This document shows positions 55,556-64,000 of a stretch of DNA of 64,000 nucleotides, piece after piece. The stretch's first letter is position 1. Each line of letters begins with the position of its first letter. The notes below the pieces were generated by a model. It did no database searches and was not told where the DNA came from. It saw only the letters and a list, made by a program, of their open reading frames with translations. Both the position numbers and the translations under genes were made by a program. The stretch comes from Macrolepiota albuminosa (Eukaryota > Basidiomycota > Agaricomycetes > Agaricales > Agaricaceae). The stretch spans positions 1-64,000 of the forward strand of contig JAMWFC010000106.1 in the NCBI GenBank assembly GCA_027475525.1. Reading direction: 5' to 3'.

Positions 55556-56079
55556 TATCTTTCTCTTACAGATTGTCTCAATCCAGCTCCAGCCGAGGCC
55601 CTTGCTGAGGTGGATATCTATACTCAGCTTTCAAATCTTGTAACTCTGGTCACTAGGTCCTCAGCAACATCAATTCTTGTCCACCTCAAATCGCTATGTA
55701 TCTGTCTGAATTATCAGCTCATATAGAGGCAAAATTGTGAGCTTCAATTTCTATACTCCATACTCCCACAACTTTGCCATTGCCTCCACCATTGCTTCAA
55801 TCAACTTCCCAGCAACCCATCATACGAGAAAATATACCACTCAATCGTCAGACAACACTTTCTCAACTTTATCAATTTGAGGATGTTGACACATGTGTTG
55901 AATATTCTGAGTCAGGACCTTATGACCCTGTTGGCTATCTCTTTTGGCAAGACCTTGCAAATTGGCGCAAACCGTGGCTTGACAGTGCTTCTTCATTGGG
56001 AGCACCTTCAGGAGGTACCAAGTGTGGAGAAAGTGTTAAGGTAATACCACTGTATACAGAGGGAGACAAGAGTCAGTTG
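55556..56079 (+). pseudogene. TE-associated ORF, left part
   Basis: The plus strand carries MPLPPPLLQSTSQQPIIREN, FEDVDTCVEYSESGPYDPVG, YLFWQDLANWRKPWLDSASS and KVIPLYTEGDKSQL, where the copia element enters. Removing the element and one copy of agttg rejoins it in frame with the text at 61546. It recalls a family of Cys-rich basidiomycete ORFs found near transposons, but I cannot name it. Confidence 0.5.
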
Positions 56080-56423
56080 TGTTAGAAGTCCAGACAGATG
56101 TTTTAGGTAGACTAAGAACAATATTAGTATTGATCCTCAGTCCGGTAGAAGTGACTATATATAACTGTACCTAAGAACAATATTAGTATTGATCTGCGGT
56201 ACTATGTTAGCGTATGCATATGTAAGTTTTAAGTGCGCTCACCCTCAGTCCGGTAGAAGTGACTGAGGGTTTGTTCTACTACTAGTCCTTTATATACTAT
56301 GAGTCCATGAGAAAGGGAGCTTTGTCTGTCAGGGACAAAGCAACTGTGATATTGCGACATAAGTGTGATATCACAGTGACACTACGGCGTCATTGTCTGT
56401 GGTGGCCACTGCACTGTCCAACA
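56080..56423 (-). repeat. 3' LTR of the copia element
   Basis: 344 bp. Direct repeats lie at 56112-56134 and 56171-56193 (23 bp, exact) around the short loop copy 56135-56156 (cctcagtccggtagaagt...). The palindrome accctcagtc/gactgagggt at 56241-56270 has the same loop. Confidence 0.92.
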
Positions 56424-56436
56424 CTCCTCCTCACCA
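56424..56436 (-). other. Polypurine tract
   Basis: The minus strand ends GTGAGGAGGAG directly before the 3' LTR, as needed to prime plus-strand DNA. Confidence 0.7.
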
Positions 56437-56442
56437 CAGACA

Positions 56443-59400
56443 CTAATGCTCCTCCTTGGATGTGGAATCATGGCGTCCATAGAGCCCAAGATGTGAACGA
56501 AGACTGCAAAAAGCGGGAGTGGCCAGGGCTTTGGTAAAGATGTCAGCGACGTTGTCTTTTGAGGGAACTCGTATCAGGTTAAGTTCTCCGGATTGAATGC
56601 GTTCACGCAAGAAGTGATACTTTATGTCCACGTGTTTCACCCTCGCGTGCAGCAAGAGATCCTCTGAGAGTGCTATTGCTGAGTCGTTGTTGCAGAACAT
56701 GCGCATGGGCCATGAGGTGAAATCGTGTCCGATGTCCTTTATTAGTGCGTGGAGCCATATACACTCCTGCGCACTCTTGAACGCCGCCATATACTCTGCT
56801 TTGCAGGATGACGCCGCGACTGTCTTCTGTTTACAGACTGCCCATGATATCGCGCCGCTGCCCAGGTTCCAGGCATATCCGCCGACACTCCATCTGGTGT
56901 CGGGGCAACTTGCCCAGTCGGAGTCGGTGTATCCGGTCAGACTCACATCGTTCCCTTTTCCTCCGAGTCAGAGTCACAGGTCTCTCGTGCCTTTCAGGTA
57001 TCGTACCAGACGAATGGCGGCGTTCCAGTGGGGGGTAGCATAGGAATTGAGGTACTGAGAAAGTTGTTGGACGCCAAACGCGATATCGGGGCGCGTAGAT
57101 ATGGCGAGATACAGTAGACACCCCACTAGTTGGTGATACAGTGTGCGGGCAAGAATGCGCTGTTCTTCTTGAGGTAGAGAGTTCTGGTCAACCCGTCGTA
57201 GTTTAGTGTTGGGGTCTATGGGCAATGATAGCAGCGCCGCATCTTTTTGCCCAAACTGTTGGATGATCTTGTCGATGAGGGCGACTTGTGATAGGTTCAC
57301 AATATGATTCTGTTGATCCCAGTCGACCGCGATGCTGACGACAAAACGAGGAAGGCCTAGGTCGGAAATTGTCCAGACTTGTCACATCTGGTGCTTAAAT
57401 CATTCATTTTCTTGTTTGCTACTTGCAATCAAGAGAAAATTGTCGACTTGTAGGGCTGCAATCACTGTGCCCTGGTCAGTGATGTGGTGATAAATACATG
57501 ATTTGCATGGCAGTCTTTTGAAACCCCAAGAGATCATATTCTCATTGACCGTCTTGTTCCATATGTGTCCTGCCTGCTTCATTCCATACAGGCCACGTAC
57601 TATCATCCATACCCAGTCTGTCTTTCCTTCCTCTTCAAAACCCTCAGGCTGTTTCATGAACTGAACCTCGTCATCTGGAAGGATGCCGTAGAGGAACACT
57701 GTTTTAACATTGATTTGAGTTGCGTCCCAACCCTTCGCAGCTGCCAGATGTAGTAGAACACGCCATGATTCCATACGCGCTGTGGGTGAGGTGGACTTGG
57801 TGTAATCACGACCGTGGATTTGCTCGTAGCCCCTGAAGACCAACCTAACCTTAAATCAAACAGCTGTCCCGTGTTCATCGCATTTGATTTTGAACACAGG
57901 GCGCCCTGTGCGGATTTTATGTCCTGCTGGAATGTCAGACCGTGGAACCAGTTTATAAACACCCATCTCTTTCAGTGAGGTAAGTTCTTCCTGATAGGCC
58001 GCCTCCCATTTGCTTGCATCCCCTGACACCTTTGCTTCACTCCAGGTCCGTGGTTCGTCGTTCGGGAGTATTCCCAGAGGGTTGTTCCCATAGGTGTCTG
58101 CAGCAGTGAGCAGATAATCCAGGTCCTCTATCGATGCTACGTTGGCTAGGTCCATGATGTGATCCATCCCCCTGGTCTCGGTGTCTTGATCTGCGATTTC
58201 TGGCTCTTGGCAATCAATGACCGTTGTCCCACAACAACGTTCTACTCGGGCCACTTGTACTCGTTTGTTTGCTGCGATGGAGTCTTGGACAGCTTTCTGC
58301 ACGCGTGACAGTGGAGCATTGCTGGGGTCAGCTCTTGACGTCGGGACATGGACACGGCTTGATCTGCGCAGCAGCGGTGCGGAGGAATCGTGAGCTTCTT
58401 CCAGTGAGTCCTGGGCGTCGGATCGTTGTTTGGGAGACTGTTGTTTGGGAGCTCCTCCTGAAGTAGGTACGTCGCTGTCATCAAAGAGTTTGGGCTGGGT
58501 CATCTGTTGATCGGTATAGCTAGAAGCAGGTGGGCCAGTTGGCGCTAACGCATGGGGACGTGGATGGCTCTCGTGGCTCTCACAGAATCGGACATGATAG
58601 GTTTCATAAATTCTTCCTGTGCTCTTCTCGTAGCATCTGTATGCTTTAGAATTTTGCGCATACCCGATGAGGATGCACTCAATAGATCGTGCATATATCT
58701 TTGGGTTATGAGCAGCCAGTATGAGGATGAATGCTTTGCAACCTATCTCATGAATGTACGAGTAGTCTGGGCGTCGTCCAGTCCATGCTTCATGCGGTGT
58801 GATCTTCTTGAGAGATTTAGTGAGTGTGCGCTTATGAAGGTGCGAAGCAGTCAAATAGAACTCATCTCACATGTTGGGTGGGCATCCGGCTGTGATTCTC
58901 ATAGCTCGTGCCTTCCCCATGAGCGTGCGATGCATGCGCTTGACTTTGCCGATGTGTGCAGACGTATATGCCGCTCCATATTGTTGTATTGAACCTTGTG
59001 ATAGAAGCCATGCCACCATTTGATGTCCATTGAGCTCACCATCGTGCCCTGTTCTATATATCCCGAGTTTGCCTTGTACCTTGTTTTCACGAGCGATTTG
59101 CCATGCCTTGAGGTTAGCAAGCGCGTCTTCCTTCTTTCGAAGAAGTATTGACCAATGTTCGCTCGTAAAATCATTGACTAGATTCATTACGTATTTGTAA
59201 CCGTTTCAAGATACAACAGCCTGTGGCCCAGTCAAATCTACCCAGACAATCTCTAGTTTCCGTGTTGCCCTCCTTCCTCCTTTGCGCACCTTAGGCACTG
59301 CATTCTTGGTCTGTTTCCCAAGGATGCATGAGTCACATTTGGGTGGCATTGAGGTGAAGGTGGAGGGCATACCTGGAACTAGGCCAGTCTTTGCCATGGT

Positions 59401-60058
59401 TATGATCGTCTGGAAGCTGGCATGCCCAAGACGGCGGTGCCAGGTTTCCAAGTCAGCGGCGTTACGCGTTATGAGGGCGTGGTGATCGGAGAAGGTGGCA
59501 TTGAGGTCGATGGAGTAGAGACATTGATTCGGGATGAGGGATCCTTGGACAATAGTTGTACCAGTCGATTTGTCAACAAGTTTGACAGAGTCGTTATTGA
59601 AGGTGGAGATGACTCCTAATTGTGCGGCAAGAGAGCTGACAGATATAAGATGTATGGTGGCGTTTGAAATGAAGAGCGCATCTTCTAGGAGCATGCTTGC
59701 TCCTTCCTTAACCTGTAAGTGAATGTTACCAATCCCTACTGCAGCTACTGACAATCCTCCCAGCCCTTTGACTACGCGTGGCGGAATAGGACGGAGAGAC
59801 ACAAAATCACTCTTATAGGGTGATATATATACTGTTGCGCCAGAATCTACTAAGAAAGGGGTGTGATCCAGAGATGTGGATGGTGTGAGCCTTGCATGGT
59901 TCCCCCAGTCGACATCGGCTTGCGCGTGATCAAAGGCCGTGAATCCAGCGTGCTCCCATTGCTCTGTAGAGTGATCGGATGTTTTTGCAAGTGCTGCTGT
60001 CTCCTGCGCGGTGGGGAACTGCCCGAGGTTTGACTGGTCAACGTACCAGAGTTTTCCT
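56443..60058 (-). pseudogene. Copia Pol, inactivated
   Basis: This is one reading frame throughout. It has protease FLVDSGATVYISP, integrase zinc region WHRRLGHASFQTI with CDSCILGKQTK, and integrase core VWVDLTGP. The second core Asp motif is altered (RTGHDGE in place of RTDxGGE). RT begins at about 58000 (GWDATQINVKTVFLYG, where the usual Asp is Asn) and has QVDNFLLIA in place of a VDD pair. RNase H shows GYTDSDWASC, SSCKAEYMA and HVDIKYHFLRERI. Seven TGA codons interrupt it (59206, 58867, 57856, 57400, 57382, 56974, 56968). No TAA or TAG occurs. Confidence 0.9.
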
Positions 60059-61057
60059 ACTGGTAACAGCCACGTAAGACTTCGCAGGCGCAGTCGTCAG
60101 ATTGTCGTGCGAGTTTGCGGATGTGGAATCTCTGGATACTTTCTTCCTAGACGCCTTTTGTGCAGCCTGTGCTTCAACGATTGACTTTCCTGCCATTCCT
60201 CCTCCTTTCTGTATGCAGAACAGCTTCGTGTGTCCTCTGCAGGGTCGTCTGAGTGCATGACAGTTTTTGCAGCAGGTGGCTTCTGGTCCATGATTGTGAC
60301 TGGGAATGTCGGTGCTGCGGGACTTGATACCCTCTTTCGCGCTCAGGGCGGTGTTCTGTGCAGAGCTAGCTTTGGAGTTAAGAATATTCTGGGCGTTCTC
60401 CATCAGGAGGCGAATGTCGACGGGGTCACATGGCTTCTCCTTTGTACCAGCGCTCAGAAGGGTTGAGACAGAGTTCTGCAACCCATCAAAGGAAGGATCG
60501 TTGAGGCTGTTGAGGAGAGCAATGCAAGTGAAGAGTTCCCTTGTTACGTCCCCAACGTCAAACGTGCGCTTAACAATGTCGGTGATGCGCCCCACAGTGA
60601 CAGGAAGAGGTTCAAAATGGGAGCAATACGTGGAGAGAGCTTCCTGAAGTAAAGCGATCTGCTTTATGGGCCCCTCCCTCCGAGCACGGCTCTTGAGGTC
60701 CTCGTAGCACGTGGCGGCGCCATTCGTCACTAGCAAGTCCCGAAGCTCAACCTCCTCCAGCACAGACTTTATGAATGTGATGGCTAGGCGATCGTTCATG
60801 CTCCAGTTAGCATGAGCATGGGGTTCAGAGGCTGCATCAGGGCAGGGTATCGCGGGGCTGAAGACATAGGAGTATATCCCATTGAGGATCAGAGCATCCT
60901 TTAGATGCTTGGTCCATTGGGAGAAGTTCCCATTTGCATGACTGAACTTCGGCGCATTCCATCTGTGCCGGATGATACGTTCGGAGACAGAAGGATTTGA
61001 GGCGTCGGAGGACAACATCTGGGCAGAAGAGAGGGAAGGTTTATGCTTAGAGGGCAT
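60038..61057 (-). CDS. Copia Gag
   Basis: This is 339 residues with an intact frame. The start MPSKHKPSLSSAQMLSSDAS is followed by KFSHANGNFSQWTKHLKDAL, similar to the UBN2-type Gag fold, and ends with a single zinc-knuckle-like cluster CCKNCHALRRPCRGHTKLFC. The stop at 60038 follows TSRKTLVR. The protease frame (GKLWYVDQSN) lies in +1 across AGG-AAA-ACT at 60058-60049. Confidence 0.85.
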   Translation of the reverse strand: MPSKHKPSLSSAQMLSSDASNPSVSERIIRHRWNAPKFSHANGNFSQWTKHLKDALILNGIYSYVFSPAIPCPDAASEPHAHANWSMNDRLAITFIKSVLEEVELRDLLVTNGAATCYEDLKSRARREGPIKQIALLQEALSTYCSHFEPLPVTVGRITDIVKRTFDVGDVTRELFTCIALLNSLNDPSFDGLQNSVSTLLSAGTKEKPCDPVDIRLLMENAQNILNSKASSAQNTALSAKEGIKSRSTDIPSHNHGPEATCCKNCHALRRPCRGHTKLFCIQKGGGMAGKSIVEAQAAQKASRKKVSRDSTSANSHDNLTTAPAKSYVAVTSRKTLVR

Positions 61058-61186
61058 ATGAATAAAGAGACAATCGAGCGAGGTATGCGATGCGACGCGT
61101 GTGTGGATATGGCAACAGGGTCAGAATAAGAAACGGTCCAGACTATAAGCTTCAACAATTCAGCAGAGTGAGTGTCGAGCGGCAAT

Positions 61187-61196
61187 GCCCATAACC
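61187..61196 (-). other. Primer-binding site (initiator-Met anticodon arm)
   Basis: Immediately inside the 5' LTR the minus strand reads GGTTATGGGC, complementary to the anticodon arm sequence GCCCATAACC of eukaryotic initiator tRNA-Met. Internal (half-tRNA) priming is known for copia-type elements. Confidence 0.7.
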
Positions 61197-61540
61197 TGTT
61201 AGAAGTCCAGACAGATGTTTTAGGTAGACTAAGAACAATATTAGTATTGATCCTCAGTCCGGTAGAAGTGACTATATATAACTGTACCTAAGAACAATAT
61301 TAGTATTGATCTGCGATACTATGTTAGCGTATGCGTATGTAAGTTTTAAGTGCGCTCACCCTCAGTCTAGTAGAAGTGACTGAGGGTTTGTTCTACTACT
61401 AGTCCTTTATATACTATGAGTCCATGAGAAAGGGAGCTTTGTCTGTCAGGGACAAAGCAACTGTGATATTGCGACATAAGTGTGATATCACAGTGACACT
61501 ACGGCGTCATTGTCTGTGGTGGCCACTGCACTGTCCAACA
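61197..61540 (-). repeat. 5' LTR of the copia element
   Basis: 344 bp, with four transitions relative to the other LTR, including ccgg to ctag inside the palindrome loop. Confidence 0.92.
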
Positions 61541-61545
61541 AGTTG

Positions 61546-62716
61546 GTCCCATGTTTAGAACATCACTACACCTGTATGTACCGTACTAAGCATTTAACAA
61601 TCTCTATTTCTTTTTGCATCACAAAATTAATATGTTCCAAATATGTAAAAGTCAAGGTGTTAAAGTATGCCCCAGTGCTGACTTAGATGAGATGAAGCAG
61701 CCACATGTCACAGCTTCTCGACGTGATATTGAAGAACACTTATCTTGAGACATAGATCACCAAGCATCATGCTCATCACCTAGTCGGGATATTTTCGAAA
61801 AAAACAGCTGCTCTCATCTCTGCTCTCAGGAAGCTTGGTTGCAATGCATCTTGCCATGAACTAACAAACCTGTCCTCAGCTGAGAAAAAATATTCAGATG
61901 AACTTGCAAGACATCACACCAAGATCAGCCCAGGATATTCTCCAAAAACAAAGACATGTGCAGGGCACCTGTTGCTAAAGTGGGACTGGTCTGGAAAACC
62001 TTATGTTGTGTAAGAACCACAAGATTATACATTTTGAATATCTTAAGTTGACATTTTCTGAATACACTTCAGTTGCAAGCATTATAATCATACACTTTCA
62101 AGAGATCATTACATTCAATATCTTGATGGCTCCTTTGATATTGATTATCTCAAAGCTTATTTTACAGAAGACACCAATGAGCTAGACAGAATAGAAAATG
62201 CGGCACTTTCTCTTGGATATGGCTCTATTGCCCTCTGCTGCAGAAATGTTGCAAATGTATCCTTACAGAGACTTTGTTGCCATATATTATGTTTTTTTAC
62301 TACTCTAAAAGAACCAGTATTTAATCATACATCTTAATGACTAGCCGCTGATTATTGTGATAAAACTGGGTGCCTACTTCAGCCTGAACTGATAAGACTG
62401 TCTTGTAAGGTTAAATTCCGATACTATGAGCCACTTGAAGAATTTTGCAAAGCATGTCCTTATGTTTTAGTAACCATATGAGGAGAGCATCTGCATCCAA
62501 TCCCTTTACCCAATGAAACACTGCCTTCAATTCATAGTGAGATCATTCATATTCTCCACCTCCTCAAAGATGACCTTCCAGATTTGACTCCTCGCTGACT
62601 ACTCCAGCATCCTGTCCTTCAAGCATATCTCCATGAGAAATTCCCTGGAATTCATATGCCAACCCTTACTCATCTTCACATCTCTTTGGCAAATTGTTCT
62701 CATGTCAATTCTTATA
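61546..62716 (+). pseudogene. TE-associated ORF, right part
   Basis: This continues the interrupted ORF: VPCLEHHYTCMYRTKH, CPSADLDEMKQPHVTASRRD, ALISALRKLGCNASCHELTN, CAGHLLLKWDWSGKPYVV, then, after stops, DHYIQYLDGSFDIDYLKAYF, ELDRIENAALSLGYGS, KFRYYEPLEEFCKACPYVLV, GEHLHPIPLPNETLPSIHSE and FPGIHMPTLTHLHISLANCS. Several in-frame stops and frameshifts are seen. The family is basidiomycete and transposon-linked by recall; its function is unknown. It ends where the Tc1-like element inserted at TA. Confidence 0.5.
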
Positions 62717-62814
62717 CAGTGGCTCAAAAAACTGTCCCAATGTTTCATACTTTTTGAAAGATGACATTGGCATGAAGGATGGGAAGTATGTAAAATCCTG
62801 ATTAAATCGTGTAG

Positions 62815-62968
62815 AATACTATGGCATCATAGCTACAAAATGAATCTAGGTTTATGTAATCAAGATCAAAACTGATGGAGCAATAGCCATTAATACTATG
62901 GCATCATAGCTACAAAATGAATCTAGGTTTATGTAATCAAGATCAAAACTGATGGAGCAATAGCCATT
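62815..62968. repeat. Exact 77-bp tandem duplication
   Basis: Identical adjacent copies begin aatactatggcatcatagct at 62815 and 62892, inside the left end of the Tc1-like element. Confidence 0.9.
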
Positions 62969-63153
62969 TTAAAATATTCACTCATTGGGACAGTTTTTTG
63001 AGCATCTCTAATTTTTCAGGTTTATCCCTATTTTACTCAGAAATAAAGAGTAAGTTGCATGTGGGAATATAAACAAAGTCATGTGACCATGTTTAGATAT
63101 ATTTGGGAGTAGTTCAAGCTGGTTGAACCACATCTTGACCTTCAACCACTATC

Positions 63154-63995
63154 ATGAAACCTATTCCTTCTGCACAACACTCTACTGTTGCTTCTCTTCT
63201 TGCTTAAGGGTATTCTCTGGTCAGATTGGGGCTCAAACTGGTTTAGGGAAGTCTACTACTGGGAGGATTGGTAGAGAGTTGGAGATGGACAAGGAAAACC
63301 ATCCTGGAGGCCATCCTGCTAAGCTTACTCCATGTGATAAACAGGCTATTGTTCGACAAATCTCAACTGGAAGACTTGATACAGCTGTCCAGGCCACTAA
63401 TTTTATCAACAACATCATTTTCAACCCTGTCTCTTCCAAGAATGTGTTGAAGGAGGAGGGGTATTGGTCTGCTACCAAGAGAAAAGTTCCTATGCTCAAA
63501 GCTAAACATTGACAACTACAGCTTAAATGGGCTCAGAAGCATCAGAACTGGACTATAGAGGACTGGAAAAGGGTGTTGTGGACAGATGAGACAAAGATTA
63601 ACAGGATTGGGTCAGATGGGAAGCAGTATGTGTGGAAGCTACAAGAAGAAGACATTTCAGACCAAACAACTACACCTACTGTGAAGCATGAAGGAGGGAA
63701 TAATCTCATGGTATGGGGCTGTATGAGTTGGAATGAGGTAGAAAAGCTTGTAGAGGTGGTGGGGATCATGAATGCAGAGCAGTGCTCTGAAATTTTAGAT
63801 GATGGAGCAAAGGAGAATTTTGAGAAGTTGGAGATGGAGGAGGGTGCCCACTACTTTCAACAGGACAATAACTCCAAACACAACTCCAAGAGGGCTGACA
63901 AGTGGTTTGAGGACAGCAACTTTAATGTCCTTTGGTGGCCAGCCCAATCCCCTGATCTCAACCCTATTGAACATCTCTAGGAGTACCTCAAAGAG
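63154..63995 (+). pseudogene. Tc1-like transposase, broken
   Basis: From ATG 63154 (MKPIPSAQHSTVASLLA) a TAA and a frameshift precede the helix-turn-helix part IGAQTGLGKSTTGRIGREL. Then GGHPAKLTPCDKQAIVRQIS, a TGA after LKAKH, and the catalytic core: WTDETKINRIGSDGKQYVW (first Asp), HYFQQDNNSKHNSK (second Asp), WPAQSPDLNPIEHL (Glu, 34 residues after the second Asp). A TAG follows in place of the usual Trp. All three catalytic residues are kept but at least four lesions break the frame. Confidence 0.85.
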
Positions 63996-64000
63996 CAACT

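Larger units (their letters stand above)
56080..61540 (-). mobile_element. Ty1/copia LTR retrotransposon
   Basis: Two 344-bp LTRs (TGTTAGAAG ... TGTCCAACA) bound the element, and agttg duplications lie at 56075-56079 and 61541-61545. It is coded on the minus strand in the order Gag, protease, integrase, RT, RNase H, i.e. copia type. The LTRs differ at only four positions, all transitions. The Gag frame is open, but pol has seven in-frame TGA codons and changed active-site residues, so it is dead. Confidence 0.93.
62717..64000 (+). mobile_element. Tc1/mariner-type transposon, cut by window end
   Basis: It begins after TA with cagtggctcaaaaaactgtc. An inverted copy of gctcaaaaaactgtcccaatg lies at 62983-63003, so the left end has an internal inverted repeat or a small derivative element. 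A DD34E transposase follows. The right end is outside the window. Confidence 0.8.

Overview
The window is nuclear DNA of a basidiomycete fungus, most likely an Agaricomycete. The evidence is short GT-AG introns of about 50-60 nt splitting almost every gene, intron-bearing tRNA genes, basidiomycete-specific families (DUF6534, DUF6593, DUF6699, Mid2-like stalk proteins) and fungal retroelements. I cannot name the species. It is repeat-rich accessory sequence with islands of genes.

Layout. 0-2.7 kb: a two-finger C2H2 gene and a dead GH3 beta-glucosidase fragment. 2.8-4.8 kb: a 307-bp higher-order satellite and a second repeat family, ending at a perfect palindrome. 4.8-6.5 kb: an intact isoprenylcysteine methyltransferase gene (STE14 type) beside a broken partial copy. 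7-10.2 kb: remnants of an aspartic-protease-like gene and of a nuclease-like basidiomycete family. 11.1-12.8 kb: a Mid2-like membrane protein. 14-17.3 kb: two small unidentified genes. 18.5-19.9 kb: DUF6593 and membrane-protein remnants. 21.4-22.7 kb: a nine-exon DUF6534 membrane protein. 23.6-24.1 kb: an LTR. 25.1-25.6 kb: a small unidentified gene. 26-37 kb: a segmental duplication whose second copy has been expanded by insertions; it carries two proteins with a repeated N-x-x-F-x-x-x-G-G motif and a DUF6699 gene. 37.6-39.8 kb: tRNA-Leu, a small hydrophilic protein, tRNA-Glu. 41-42 kb: three nested solo LTRs, each with a 5-bp target duplication. 43-44.2 kb: a gene with the same glycine motif. 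44.5-51.0 kb: an apparently complete Ngaro/PAT-type tyrosine-recombinase retrotransposon. 51.3-53.2 kb: a 14-exon aldo/keto reductase. 55.5-64 kb: an old TE-associated ORF interrupted by a Ty1/copia element and then a Tc1-like transposon.

The main unusual observations are these. (1) Seven exact tandem duplications of precisely 77 bp lie in unrelated contexts and look like a k-mer-overlap assembly artefact. (2) A family of LTRs shares an architecture rather than a sequence: each has a private short loop present twice, once in a palindrome and once between two copies of a private direct repeat. (3) A 34-bp tandem array of small hairpins with compensated base changes lies inside an intron of the tyrosine-recombinase retrotransposon. 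The conserved genes do not form a pathway; they are separate housekeeping or lineage-specific genes among mobile DNA.
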